A stretch of DNA of 64,000 nt. Source: Enoplosus armatus (lineage: Eukaryota > Chordata > Actinopteri > Centrarchiformes > Enoplosidae). Positions 23,205-35,740 of this stretch are shown here, one piece after another. Numbering within the stretch: the first letter of the stretch is position 1; each line of letters begins with the position of its first letter. Made by a program: the position numbers and the translations under genes. A model generated the notes under the pieces. The model searched no databases. It saw only the letters and a list, made by a program, of their open reading frames with translations, and had not been told where the DNA came from. The stretch covers positions 13,646,148 to 13,710,147 of the forward strand of contig NC_092197.1 of NCBI RefSeq assembly GCF_043641665.1, read 5' to 3'.

Positions 23205-24466
23205 CATGCTGATAGACATCATGCTCACACAGCTGTCGTGTGTAAAGTAAATCTCAAGTAATCAAGTCAAGTAAATTCCAAATTCAAGTTTTAACTTCCC
23301 TGCCACCGTGAAAAGACACCATGCAAAGTTCATGTACATGACCAACATAATAGCTGACAGTATATTAAGAGCAACACATTTATATGATGTTTCCCCTTTT
23401 CTCCTACAGGTTGTCTTTAATTTAGGTCATTAGTCAAAACCAGTGCACACTCACTGTCTGACGGTGTAATAGTTTACTTCCACTCCCTACAGGTTCAATG
23501 ACACCCAGAGGCTTTTTCATGCTTTTGAGTATCTGTATCTCAGTAGTGTAAAGTAGCTCAGTACAGTTTTGATGTATATATTGCTACTTCACTTTTTATT
23601 TTTTGTGACACTTGATATTTTTACCGCACCTACTAACTCTCCTTCTTTTCCAAGGTTATTTGAAGGACATTTACCTGCTCCCATTTTGTTGTCTCTCCTG
23701 TTATATCCCCAACAGTAATTTAAAATAACAGTTATGGCTGTGACCGTGTGTTCACTCTTAGCTGTCACTTGCTATGAGGTCAGCCAGGGTGTCAAAGGAA
23801 GTTGATGAAACTGGACACAAGAGACTTCAGTATGACTTTACTTTAGTTTTGCAGTTGATTTGACCAAAATCAAAAGTTGATTTAAATGCTAAGTCATACT
23901 TTAACAGTCATAACTTAATTCAAATCTAATTTTGACTTAACTGTTGATAAAGCTTTGAATACTTTGAAAACATGTTCATAAGCCACACTGTTGAAATGGA
24001 AGTTATGGATGTAAGAGCTGATTCTTGGAGCCAGTTAGACGGTTCTGTTCTGCTCAGGGATCTGATGGACGATTAATGAGGCGTGACAGAGTAAGGCCAG
24101 GGGGAAGAAAAACTGGGCCTTGACAGTTTCTGACACTTGTTGACCTCACTCACTCTGGTTATGCGGATATTATATTCATTAAACAAAACCCACATCCTCT
24201 TCAACTTCACCAAGACGTGCTCGAAACCTGTTATATAACGCCTGCTGTTAGCAGTCATAAAAATTGCTCTATTCAGACATTAAAAGACAGACAAGGCATA
24301 AAACGGATTGCATAAACAAATGAGTGCTTCACTGCAAAGAACAACAGAGGGAGGAAGCAGAGCTTGAGAAGTGCCACTTCAGTGTGTGGAGTACTGTACT
24401 CCTCTTACCATAAAAGCCTCCTTTTAAAAAGGTTTTGGAAATGCTTTCCATTTCACATTGAAGAAT

Positions 24467-24467
<1 letters not shown>

Positions 24468-24497
<30 letters not shown>

Positions 24498-24498
24498 C
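24468..24498. repeat. (CTAT)n microsatellite
   Basis: About 7.5 units of CTAT. Such tails often end fish LINE-type insertions, but I see no recognisable LINE sequence before it here. Confidence 0.95.
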
Positions 24499-24739
24499 AT
24501 TCCTCACTTTTAGATCCAAATCCTATGTGGGGAAATTTGTAGACATGAACACAGATTTAATTTGCTCCATCAACCCCACTTTTCCACATTTTTCCACAAT
24601 GCTGAGCTCATCAATCATACGTTAGCCGGATATTGCTGTGTGTTGGTCCGTGCACAACCCTGTGAGATCTCTACCTTGTATCCAAATGTGATGTGATAGA
24701 TTTATGAGTGACCTAAAATCATGTGGTAGCTCCGCAAAA

Positions 24740-24900
24740 CAGAAACTCACAGTAGTGAGCAGATTGTTCCCTCAATCATCCTCCCTTTAATTAATGACCA
24801 AATTAATCCAATTAGGCCTTTAAAGTGGATTTATAGTATAATGGATTATTCATTACAGGTTACATTTGATGTAAAAGAACAGATGAGGTTTCAGTTGTAC
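24740..24900. promoter_or_regulatory. Candidate conserved noncoding element
   Basis: A dense series of homeodomain-type cores (CCTTTAATTAATGACC, AAATTAATCCAATTAGG, GGATTATTCATTAC) in non-repetitive sequence. Possible enhancer upstream of the minus-strand gene. Based on texture only. Confidence 0.25.
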
Positions 24901-27900
24901 CACTAGGATAGTCATGTTTAATTCGTGGATCTCTCTTATTGCTTGATTTCATACAAGATGCAACACACTCTGCTCGGTGTTTGCCGATGAGAGGTTTCAC
25001 ATATGTGAATTGCATATTGATGTCAAGATGTATCTGTGATTAGTGGCAATAGTATGATTAGACTCTTGATTAAATCTGTAAAAGGCGAGCTGCAGCGCGG
25101 CATAATGAAATCTGATATCCTGTCTGAGAGAGGGCTGTATGCAGACAAGCAACATCACTGCTGTGAAAAAGGCGAATGTCCGGAGGTTCAACATCGATCG
25201 TCTCCTTCTCCTTTGTTCCCTCAAGTGGAAAAGCCAACACTTATTGGATAGTGAAATGAGAGAGGCCAAGGGTTTGTGCATGCAATAGATATGCACCTTT
25301 TCTTCCATCCATGTTAATCAGACTGGAGAGCAATCCCGATGGCTCCTCCTGCCCAGAGGCTCTGAGGGTTGTGTCCTAGATTGGAAGTGGTTCTCTGAAA
25401 CTGTGCCTGGGGCTCGTCTACACATGCCCAGAGGTAATATTTTTCTTCTTGGCCTCCGTGTCCTTCCAGCTGCACACAATGGCAGCACACACAGCATGAA
25501 AACAACTACTTGTTGATGTCTGTTCTGCAAGTGAATATTTGTGTTTGTCTCCAGGTCAGGGCACGGCTCTGATTTATTTGTTTAACTGTAAAAGACGGGC
25601 TACTCTGTATTGATTTACCTGAAGCCTGCGTATTAGTTAAGCATTGCTTTCCTCTCGGCCTATACAGTATGTGTGGGCGTAGGGTGGGCTACTTGGCTTC
25701 ATTTCTCCAATGTTAATAAGTGTCAGCACAGGAAGGGCTAGTTAGTTACTGCTCTCCCGCAGTTCAATGGTGCTGTGACCCTGATGGATAATAAAGAGCT
25801 GCACCACAGGGGTGTGGTAAGTAATGCATCATGGAAGCAATGTTCCAGTCATTCTGCTGTCATCCTTTTACCTGTTCACTCCGCTTTTCATCCTGCCAGT
25901 GCATCACCTGTCAGGCTGAGAATCTGTTTTTGTTATCACACTAAGTAACCTTGAATAAGTATGGCTGCCTCTGCCCACCAGGCCAATGAAAAATAAAACA
26001 AATAAAGAGAAACACATTGTTACAAACAAAAAGAAAGAAAAAAACTACGGACAGCAGTAACAGTAACTGTTTTTACGTAATTTTGAGATGAAATGACATT
26101 TTAACCCTTAGATCACACTCCTGGTCATATTGTGCACCTGTTTAACAATATATGCCAATATCCTTCTGTAAAACAAAATATGACATGTGCTTCTGTAAGC
26201 TTGAACCAACAATATCATGGCATCCACCCATCAAAAGATCTTCAACTTTTTGCGGTGCAGGGCCAAAGTCACAGCTCAGAAAATGTATAAATGTAAAGAG
26301 AAACAATTGGAAAAAACACGGATGAGCTGATTATGCACCAGACTTAATTGATTAATTAAAAATAATACAAGAAATAGTTAAAGACTGGTTGTATTGGACA
26401 TTTTATTTTTAGAATGTGATTTTTGATGGATTATACATTTTTTATTTAGTTTACCTGTTACTAATATCACACCATTACTAATTCCCAGATTTTCATTTGA
26501 TGAATGAAATCTGCGTAAGCTAGTCAAAGAAAGGTACAGACGACAACAGAAAGACAGCCATTTCCATTTTTACTTGTCTTTTGAGGCTAAATTAAAACCT
26601 CAATCACTCAATATACAGGGATATTAAATATATGGATTTTGTCATTGTTACATTGAAGATATGCACAAACTCTTATCTCAATGGCTTTTGTAATTCAATA
26701 ATAAGTTGCTTTAAAAAGAAAACACTTAATTGTAAATAACTATTACTAAATGGAGTTTTAGAGTAAGTAGCAGTCCTTAAAACACTTGGTAGTTTGATTT
26801 ATGGCTATCTACATCTATATCTATATCTATCACGCAGACAAAATGAGACCATGGAGGCTAAGAAGCACATTTAGAAAGATTGAGAGAGCCAAGTAAAAAA
26901 AAAAGCTTCAGACCACAGCTTCCTGTCAGAGCACAGGGTGTGCAATGGCGTATCAAAAGACCTGAGATTCTGCCAAGGAATGACATAATCTCTCACAATA
27001 CTGTGTTTCCTTCCCGGACAGTTTCACCAGTCCCTTGACAGGGTGAGAGTTAGTGTAAAAATGTAAAACAATATTCAACAACAAATGGAAACCCATTTAA
27101 AATGGTCTCAAACTAACATCTCAGCTGTGCTCGAGCCACGCTTTGACCTCTCCCTTAAATATGTTCAGCTTTAATAGTATTGGCAGCGCATTCAGGCCGC
27201 AGTATAAGAGAACAAGTGCTGACCTAAAGTATCCGAAACCTTACAAGACACAGATGTGTTTAACTAAAGCTTGTCAGAACGATGACTATGGGCCCCGCCA
27301 TTAATAATATGAAGTACATGCACCGTGATGAGCATAGGTTGTGTTCATATTAATTGCTACTGGAAGGCATTTTTAGACTTGAAAGCTTGCCAAGTTTATC
27401 TCTCTCTCTGCCTCTCCCTTTCTGTCTGTATGGATGGTTATTGTTTTCAAGTCAGTGCTGTACATTTCTGTGGGTGTTTGTCTATTGTGCCTGTATATTG
27501 AAAAATATTGAATTAAAAAGAAAATCCATCACTTCATGCTGTTCTGAGAAACATGCAGTACTTTCAGCATCACAGACTGACCTTCACATTACCAGGAACT
27601 ACCATCGCAGTGAAATGAAACTAAGCAAGATGCTAATAATCTGCGTTAGAGCATCCTTATTTGTAAGATTAGTCTTTGTGACTTGGGATTTCATTCTTTC
27701 ATTAATCTTCGGTTCAGTAATTACGGGGAGCCTTGGACCTCGGTTCTCAAAACAACTTTCAGCTATTTTTGGGTCTAGAACCAAACACAATAGACATAGT
27801 GTTCCCCAAAACTTAGTGAAAGTCAGTTGTCATTAAGCCACTCCCTGATGACACAGAGCTCACTCACACGTTTTACCAACAGAAAGTTCAGGTCCCTCTG

Positions 27901-30900
27901 CTCAACAATAATGGCTGATTAAGCATATAAAACAGCTTACATAGACAGTTCTTATATCAGTCATTTAAAGCATAAAGAAATGCCCTAACACACACATCAT
28001 AATGAGGTGCCCCACAACTAATAGGTCATAGTGAACCATTAATCTTCAGTCCCTTATCTGACAAAACAGAACAAGGGCCTATTAAGTGGTATAAGATTCA
28101 TTCATATGTCATTCCCAAAGCCCTGAATTTGAGGAACAATAATAATGGTTATGCACTGTTACAGTGGCTCCATGAATATTGGTCTTTCTATATTTGGTCT
28201 CCAGTCATTTATTTTCACAGACCACCTTGTGCATCAATTAGACACATCAGTCAATCAAGGGTGACCTTGCTGAAAATGCAAGTGAACCAGTGGGGAGGAT
28301 GGTTAGAGGACTCCATCTGAACTCTACAGAAGGTGGGTAACTTTCCTCTTTAATGGGGCTATTTAGGGTTAGCAAATGAAGATTAAAAACTGACCAGGTT
28401 TGGGTAAATATAGCACTGATGCAATACTAACAAAACTTCATCCAGTACCAATGGTTTGTTTTAACTTTTTTTATATTACTATTACTATTGGATTATTTAC
28501 TTAAACTAAAATATGGTTATTTTTGCCCAAACTTGATATTGTTAGTTATATAAAACTATATAAATATCATATTAAAAACTGCAAAGGATAGACTGACATT
28601 TAAGTTTAAAAAACGTTAGAGGAGATGATAACAGTTTGCAGCCATACCATGTTTTAGTTTTAGTAAATTACCTAAGAGTAATATAGAAAATAAGATTAGC
28701 ACTGGGTCAAAACAGCCTCATGTCTTCAACCATGGGCACTGAGTAAAGTTAATATTGTTTTGGTGCTTGTATATAATTTGGACCACCCCTGTCAAGTGAA
28801 TTATCTTTGTCTGGTCCAGGGCTGCCAGGGTCTTTCAGTTCCTCCTGCTTTAGTCTCCCAGAATTCAGGATTCACACGGAGGACAGAGACAGAGCAGAGA
28901 GAATACTGCATCTGGTATCCAAAACCAGTGGTTCTCTGTGGCCTTCAACTTCAGCAGTGCAGGCTGAACACAGAACTATTGGCCACCTCTGTCTGCGTCT
29001 TGCCTCATGTTGTGAGATCACTGCTGTCAGTTCCAGTAGGTCCTTATTCTCCTTCAAGGCTCCCATTCTACCTGCTGTGCACAACATCTGTGAAGTAGCC
29101 TCTTGGGGGTTCTTCCCTGGTAGGTTAGGCGTATGTTGATTGGTAGGGGAATAGTTACTGGTAGTGTTTTGGGACCAGCATCACAATGACTTCTTGTGCC
29201 TGGGAGCAATTGAGACATAAAAGTATGTGTCTTTTAAGTATATAATGATGAAACCATCATCACTTGGACCAGTTCCAACAGGCTTTTCACAATAAGTATG
29301 TAGAATGGCAAGAAACCAGTGAAGCTTCGGTTCTATGCTCCTGGTTTTCTTCTGTCTTAGAAATACCCGGATTAGCAGCCTCCTCTTGTATTTTGCCAGG
29401 AGCTAGACAGTGTTGAATGGACTGACAGGCCAATCAACATCAGGTAGTGGGGGAAAAACATTAAATCACAAATCACTCAAAACACAGAAAAAAACATAAT
29501 TAAACAATGAAATCCTTGATGAAATATGTAACCTAGTTATTAACAATGCACAGTTTCCCCATATGAAATAAGATGCAGGATACTATGGATTAGACCCGTA
29601 AGCATGTGCTGACCCTGAAATTACATGAAAAACAGCGACTACAAATGAAAAGCAGCTAGTGACTCCTTCTATGGTAATTACATGATGACAGCTTCAGCTG
29701 GCTCTTGGCTTACTGCAGATAACAAGGTTTTAGAGATGATGAAAGGCCCAAGAGATTGTAAGACAAACTCATGCCTACACATTGAGAGTCCACATCCAGC
29801 AGCCAGAGTTGAGTTGAGACATTAATTGGGTGCAAACGTCAGGAACTGTTATAGAAAGAGATGACATTAAATTATTATTGCAGGTGTAGCTTCTGTCGAA
29901 CCAGTTCTAATTACAGAACCTAATTGTGTAGTTTTCTTTAACTGTAAAGCTTATTAGCTATGTAGATACTTCAGTGTGTCACTACTAAAGTGGGCATAAA
30001 CGTCTACGAGCAGTTTCACTCACTTAGAGGTCTTAAAACACACCCCAGACTCACAAATGTATTGTGAAATAATAGTATGGTCATTTACAGCTGTGAAGAT
30101 ACAGATACAAGATTTCAATGAGCAGTGGGTTCAGTCTGTACTGACTTGATCTCATTTGATGTCTCTGAACGACATTTGTGAAATATTTTTCAAAAACTAC
30201 AGGGACACTATTTCTAACAACAATGGGTTTGATCAGCGCTGATGGGCTCTCTGTGGCACAATAAAGCAAGTAGCATCACATGACTATCTATAAAATTTTC
30301 TCCAGATTACTTATTCATAGGAACATAGTTCAGATGAATGTGTTCCGCTTTGAGCCTTCAAAATATTCAATTTCCCCCTTTGATTCCTCAGTTAAATTAA
30401 CATTAATGGAATCATCAGAGTGCAAGTAAACAAACTTCACAGCATTTTCCTGCTGCTCGAGAGGACTTGGAGCAGTTCTCGGTGTCTTACCCTGTTTATC
30501 CATCCAGATTGTTGCTGAGCGACATTATACGGGAGAGAATTTATAATCTTTTTGAGACAGTAAGTAAGCACTGACCAGCCATCAACTCTGCTCCTCATTT
30601 TAGCATTCAATTTGGTTGAATAAAGGAAGAAACCCACTCTGTACTCCAGTCTTCCTCTTTCCATTATGAATGTTTGTCAGACTGTGTGTGTATAATGTCT
30701 GTGAGCAAAACAGAAATGAATATGAGAATTCAGTCAATCATAGCAAGAGATTATTTATTATTTATTCATTTTTGAGTAAAGAGTTTGGCTACGAAACCGC
30801 GAGGGTGTTGATACAATTTACCCAGAAATGATTACTGAATTGTTCTTGTTATTGCTAACATGTAAACAGAGCATTTTATTCTGTTTTGCTTGAAATAGAA

Positions 30901-32484
30901 AAACATATATTGATGAAAATGAGCATGTTTTCATTAGTGTAAAGCAACAGATTGTGTGTGATTGGTCTTTGCAGCACGATTTTAAACCCTTACTACATCA
31001 AATGATTGAGGAAGGTTAACACTTCCAAGAGTCTCTCGCAATAGGAACAGCAACAAATCAGGATGAAGCTACTCCTCTGGGGGGATCAGTTGTTCAACGT
31101 GTTGGTCGTTTTGTCATTACATGTCAGGACCTATAATCCAGTGGCAGTCACGAAAGAGACTCTGCAAAGCAAGTATTGGATCTGTAATTTCAAAACAATT
31201 GGGTAGACAGAAACAACTTTAGTCTAAAAGTTACAAGCGACTGTGTCTTTGTACCGTGTTTGACCTCTCCGCACACAAAGTTGTTGTTATTACTACAGCT
31301 GACTGCCCAAACATTACCGAGCTTGGGTTTCACATTTCAACACTATGGCAAATGAAAGGGGATTATTTATTTTTGCACTCAGGTAAAGCAGGTCCTGCAA
31401 GCACCTCTCAAAACAAGGTGTTTTTTGGTTTGAGAGGCTGCAGTCCCACCGACAGTCCCACACAACCAACAGTGGAAAATGTCACCATGCTGTCTGTGGC
31501 ACCAGCAGATGACCCCTTGATCAGGTTTGTGGGCAGACCTTGTCAATGTACAACATCAATGACTCCTTTTGTCTGCCTCCTTGTTTGATGTGAGTTAAAA
31601 AATGGGTTCTGTATTCTTCTATTCAGTCCTCTTCAGTATGTTTGATGTTAAGCCACAAGGTTCCTTCCAGACAAAGCGTCTGTGTCCATCTCTAAAGATG
31701 GAGCGAGAACTCCTCAGTTTTCCCCTCATGTCACCTCACTCTGAGCTGCCACCTTTCTCATACCAGTGTCTGGACTCTCAATATTTGGTCTGCAAAACCA
31801 CATAAACAAATTTCTGCATTATTTATTGTCCCTGTACAATGTCACAGTCATTTGAAATAAACAAAACAAAATCAGACTTGTTTGTAATGTCTGATGTAAT
31901 ATATGTTTGTAGTAGTTGTTTTGTTGTTTGGTTAAATGTTGTGTTTTATTATGAACGTGAGGCTGTTTGCGTCTTGGGACACAACACATATTTCAGAAAG
32001 ATATTCTGATAATAAAAATCAAAAATCAAAAATCAGACCAGCACCCATTATTCAGCTGTTGCTGTTCACCTTCTCTCTTTTATAGTCCTGTTGTTAATTT
32101 AATGTCTAACCATAATTCTGTTTTTATTAGTGTCGGTCCCTGCACAGCATTCATTGTCAGTAATTAGAGCTGCTTCAATAAATGAAACCTCTGGCACACA
32201 GTGCTGTTACTGTTCCTCACACTGTTCATAAGGTGCTGGCGCCTCGTCTTTTTTTTTTATACAAAAGATATCACAATATTTAAATGATGTAAACTGTGTA
32301 TGTTGTAAACGTCCAACCTTAAATCTATTTAATCTAACACTGAAGCGAGACTGTGTGTCTTGACCCTGGTGATGGGAAGTAAAAGACGTGTTCTGAGCAG
32401 GTGTAACTGTTAAACAGCCATATTTTCTTTTTGTGTAAACCCCAAAACAACAAGGGGAATCACTGCAGTTTCCAGTGGGGCTGT

Positions 32485-32700
32485 ACTTACGCACAGCAGT
32501 TTGAGCAAATGCTAACATCAGCAAGCTAACATGTTCACAGTGATAATGCTGACATGTTTACTATGTCAACCATAGCATAAACTTAATTGACAAATCAGAT
32601 CAGTGGAAAAGCAGACACACACACCTGCACATACAGCTGGGGCTGATGGGAATGTCATATACGTTTGCAGGTATTTGGTCATAAACCAAAGTATTGGATA
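32485..32700 (-). repeat. Dispersed repeat family D, copy 3, inverted
   Basis: On the plus strand one reads GCAAATGCTAACATCAGC, CTAACATGTTCACAGTGATA, GGGCTGATGGGAATGTCAT and TTTGCAGGTATTTGGTCATA, then AACCAAAGTATTGGAT. These are the reverse complements of the family D blocks in reverse order. A CA-rich patch is inserted near 32615. Confidence 0.7.
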
Positions 32701-35279
32701 AAATAAAATATCGCCTCACCATGCATGATATGAGGCATGATGTACATTTTTCTGGTAATGCTTAAGCAACTCACAGCATTTGGTTAAAGTTGGGGAAAGA
32801 TCTTGGTCTGGTCACAGTAAAGTCAAGTGTTGACTTTCACCAGGTGTTTTCGTAGCCGTTGGACGTTTCACACAGTGTGAAGTGTGGTGCATTTTTCTGG
32901 GTGCCATCAACTGCAGGACATATTTATCATTAAGGATTGGAAACTTGAAAGCATCACGGTTGACTAACTGAAGGTATTTACACAGTGTTGGGAGATTGGG
33001 ACAATGTGCAGGGACCTCTCACTCCGAGAATGGATACAGGTGTTTGGGTCATTTCCCCTGGTTGCCTCAGGTCTGGACAGAATTCTGCATTAACTTATTG
33101 ACCAGGGGGGCGGCTGGCAGACCTTTTCAACCTTTTGCAATCAGACTTTGTGCCTGAGGCTGCTACTTGGGGCACAAAGGGAAATATTTCAAATGCAATG
33201 ACTGTCTCTGTGGCTTTGGCCCATCAGTGAGTTCTGTGCAGCTTCCTCATGTTATTGATGGCATTCAGAGCTCTACCACCTCAGCTACAAAATCTCTCTG
33301 GTGTTTTTCTGTCTTCTGTACAAATCATTAGAATTTGAACAGGATTTACCTGCATGGATGAAGCCATTTTCAATATTTGGTGTATGTAACTGCAATTTTA
33401 GCCTTTTTTTATTGGTTATTAAAGCTTCCTTTCTCTTGCATTCTCACAAAACACTTTTTCATGTTTCAGTCAATTTCATTTGCTTGCGGCTGAAACTACT
33501 GACACAATGGAAAATTTGTAAAGTTACATCAGTAAATAGAAAAGTTTTGGACACAAGTGGTGTGAGAGGATACATATTTATTCCAGAAAAAGACCCACAT
33601 TAGCCTTTCAGAGGCTCCATAATTTACAGTAAAGTGTGACATATATTGAAAACATTTTCCTCTCCATTACTTCCTCTATAGCCAGTCTGGAGTATACAAA
33701 TGGACTTGTGTTCGCTTCCACTTGATTTTGTGTTGGATATATGATTGTATTACAGTATACATTTACACAACCACTTTTAGCTGGAGAGCTACTTAGAAGG
33801 AAGATGGATTGTAACATGGGTTTGGTAGACATTAGAAGTTCTCATGGATACAAGTTTGAACGAATGAGAATAATGTGCTTCTGGGCATTGCTGTTAATAT
33901 TATAAGTGCATGTAAGTGGGATGGTGTGTGGATATACTGTATGCGCTTGTGAGTGTTTCTGTATGTCATTCTCCATAGGATGAACCTTAAATATCCTCTT
34001 GAATAATTACTTAATGCCATTTTTCTTAATTTTCAGACTTTGGTGATCTTTTCATTCAACACCTAAAATCTCGAGCAACAAAACACAAAGTGGAGTGTGG
34101 GTTACAAGGCTTTTCGGGTACCTTTAATATTTATTATATTGTATTAAAAAGTATAAAATCCCACTCATCACAAGGCAAACATGGTCAAAATTTCTAAAGA
34201 CTGACTGAGGTCCCATTTGGCAATAACTTTCCAAGAAAAGTGTTAAAACTCTCAATCCTCAGGGGATGCCTAATTTGCAAAATATTTCAGGGAGGGCTGT
34301 CTTCCTTTTCATTGCACTCACTTAGGCAGCACTCCATGACTGTAAAAGACGTCCCCTACTCCAGAGGGTCTTGTTATGTTGCCATCAACCTTTTAAAAGA
34401 TCAACTGTCATTCTGGCAGGATTCCTTGAACGACTGCTGGTAGATTGCTCAGACAGACTGGTGAGCATGGAGGGATCAAAGAATCACAGGAAATAAAATA
34501 AGGGAGCAAGTGTCCTTATGTTTAATAGAGTTGGCGTGAAACACACACTCCTTTAATATTGACCCCCCTCGAGATAAGCCCTGAGTTTTAGGTAATGAGC
34601 AAACATCACAGGGATGCTGAGCGGGACGGAGGGAGTTTGTGTGCAGCTGATGTTGCAGTGACGCTCTCTCATGGTTAGCCAATAACAAAATAATGTAGAC
34701 CTTTTGGTAGAGGAGGGGGTTTGTTGCTGATGTTGGGGAAGTGCTGATTGAGACGCAGCACGATTTATTCATGCCAGTCAGGAGGATGTTTACTAGGATG
34801 CTGCTGAACACCAAACACAAATCACTGACTGCTGTCAATTAAACAGAGTGCCTTTATTTAGTGAGAGTGCGTTTGCGCTGCACTATTTAGTGAAACACGG
34901 CGCACGCTCATTTGTAAATGTACCCTCATTTGACTATACATACAAAGCCTCTGCAAAACAGTCATTTCCTGAGTGGAAAAGTAGGACCAAAAGTTGTTAG
35001 CATTTTATTTATTGAATCTATAAGATATATCTATAAAAATAAATAAATTACATCTAAAAAAAAAATTGCAATTAAGATAAAAAAGATTTCTATCTTAGAC
35101 ACATTAATGACTACAAAAGCAAGTGCAAGTGGGCTAACAATCTTTATCTTTATAAGGGACACTATTTCAGGTATCAAACCAAGCTTTAGGTCACCAGTGT
35201 TGCGCAGGACATAATTAATTCTTTTAACCACTTGAAGGCAGCACACCATACTGTAAAAACAACACTGACATATAAGTCA

Positions 35280-35740
35280 TCATCTTATAAAGTTGACATG
35301 GCAAACTTGTTAGCAAACAGTTGTTTATTTACACATCCAGCAGACACGGAGCAACATCAGCATTCATTTGGAGTCATGTTTCTGTCCATCTGGCGATTGT
35401 AAGTTCAATTGTCACTCTCTTTTAGCTCTGCTTTGGTCTCCACCAGCTCTTAATGAAAACATCTAGTGCCTTAGCAGCTCGACGTTCCAGTTTTTTCACC
35501 AGCCAGTCTCTAACTTTGTCTGTCTGCCATTTGCTGCTGCAGCATATTTTCTGAAATCAACTGCCTGCTACAGCTAAAACAATGCTGATCAGAGAGGTGA
35601 GAGTGAACCAAAAAAGTAAAGTTGTGGACCGTAAAACCAAAACACTGAGCTGAAAGATACTAAAATTGTCCACATAACTGGCTGGAAGTGCAGAGTTGGA
35701 TGATAATTCTCTGCAAGTTTGCAATTTCATCTATTTTTTA
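35280..35740 (+). repeat. Dispersed repeat family C, longer copy
   Basis: It includes a GTCATGTTTCTGTCCATCTG block, an AGCTCTGC/CACCAGC block and the diagnostic AAACCAAAACACTGAGCTGA near 35630, matched by the inverted fragment at 15060-15300. No open frame spans it. Boundaries are estimated from recalled family structure and the one internal match. Confidence 0.55.

Noticed and set aside
25318..25530. 70-codon minus-strand frame with a hydrophobic, signal-like start (VVVFMLCVLPLCAAG)
   Set aside because: No Kozak, CpG or splice support, the remainder has no recognisable features, and an overlapping frame in another phase is equally open.
27354..27836. The longest open frame, 160 codons on the plus strand
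   Set aside because: Serine/leucine-rich start from a CT-rich patch, no domain, no splice or promoter context, and a chance length in AT-rich DNA of this size.
33301..33603. 100-codon plus-strand frame
   Set aside because: Hydrophobic but without domain or gene context; upstream sequence hints at an old repeat that I cannot identify.
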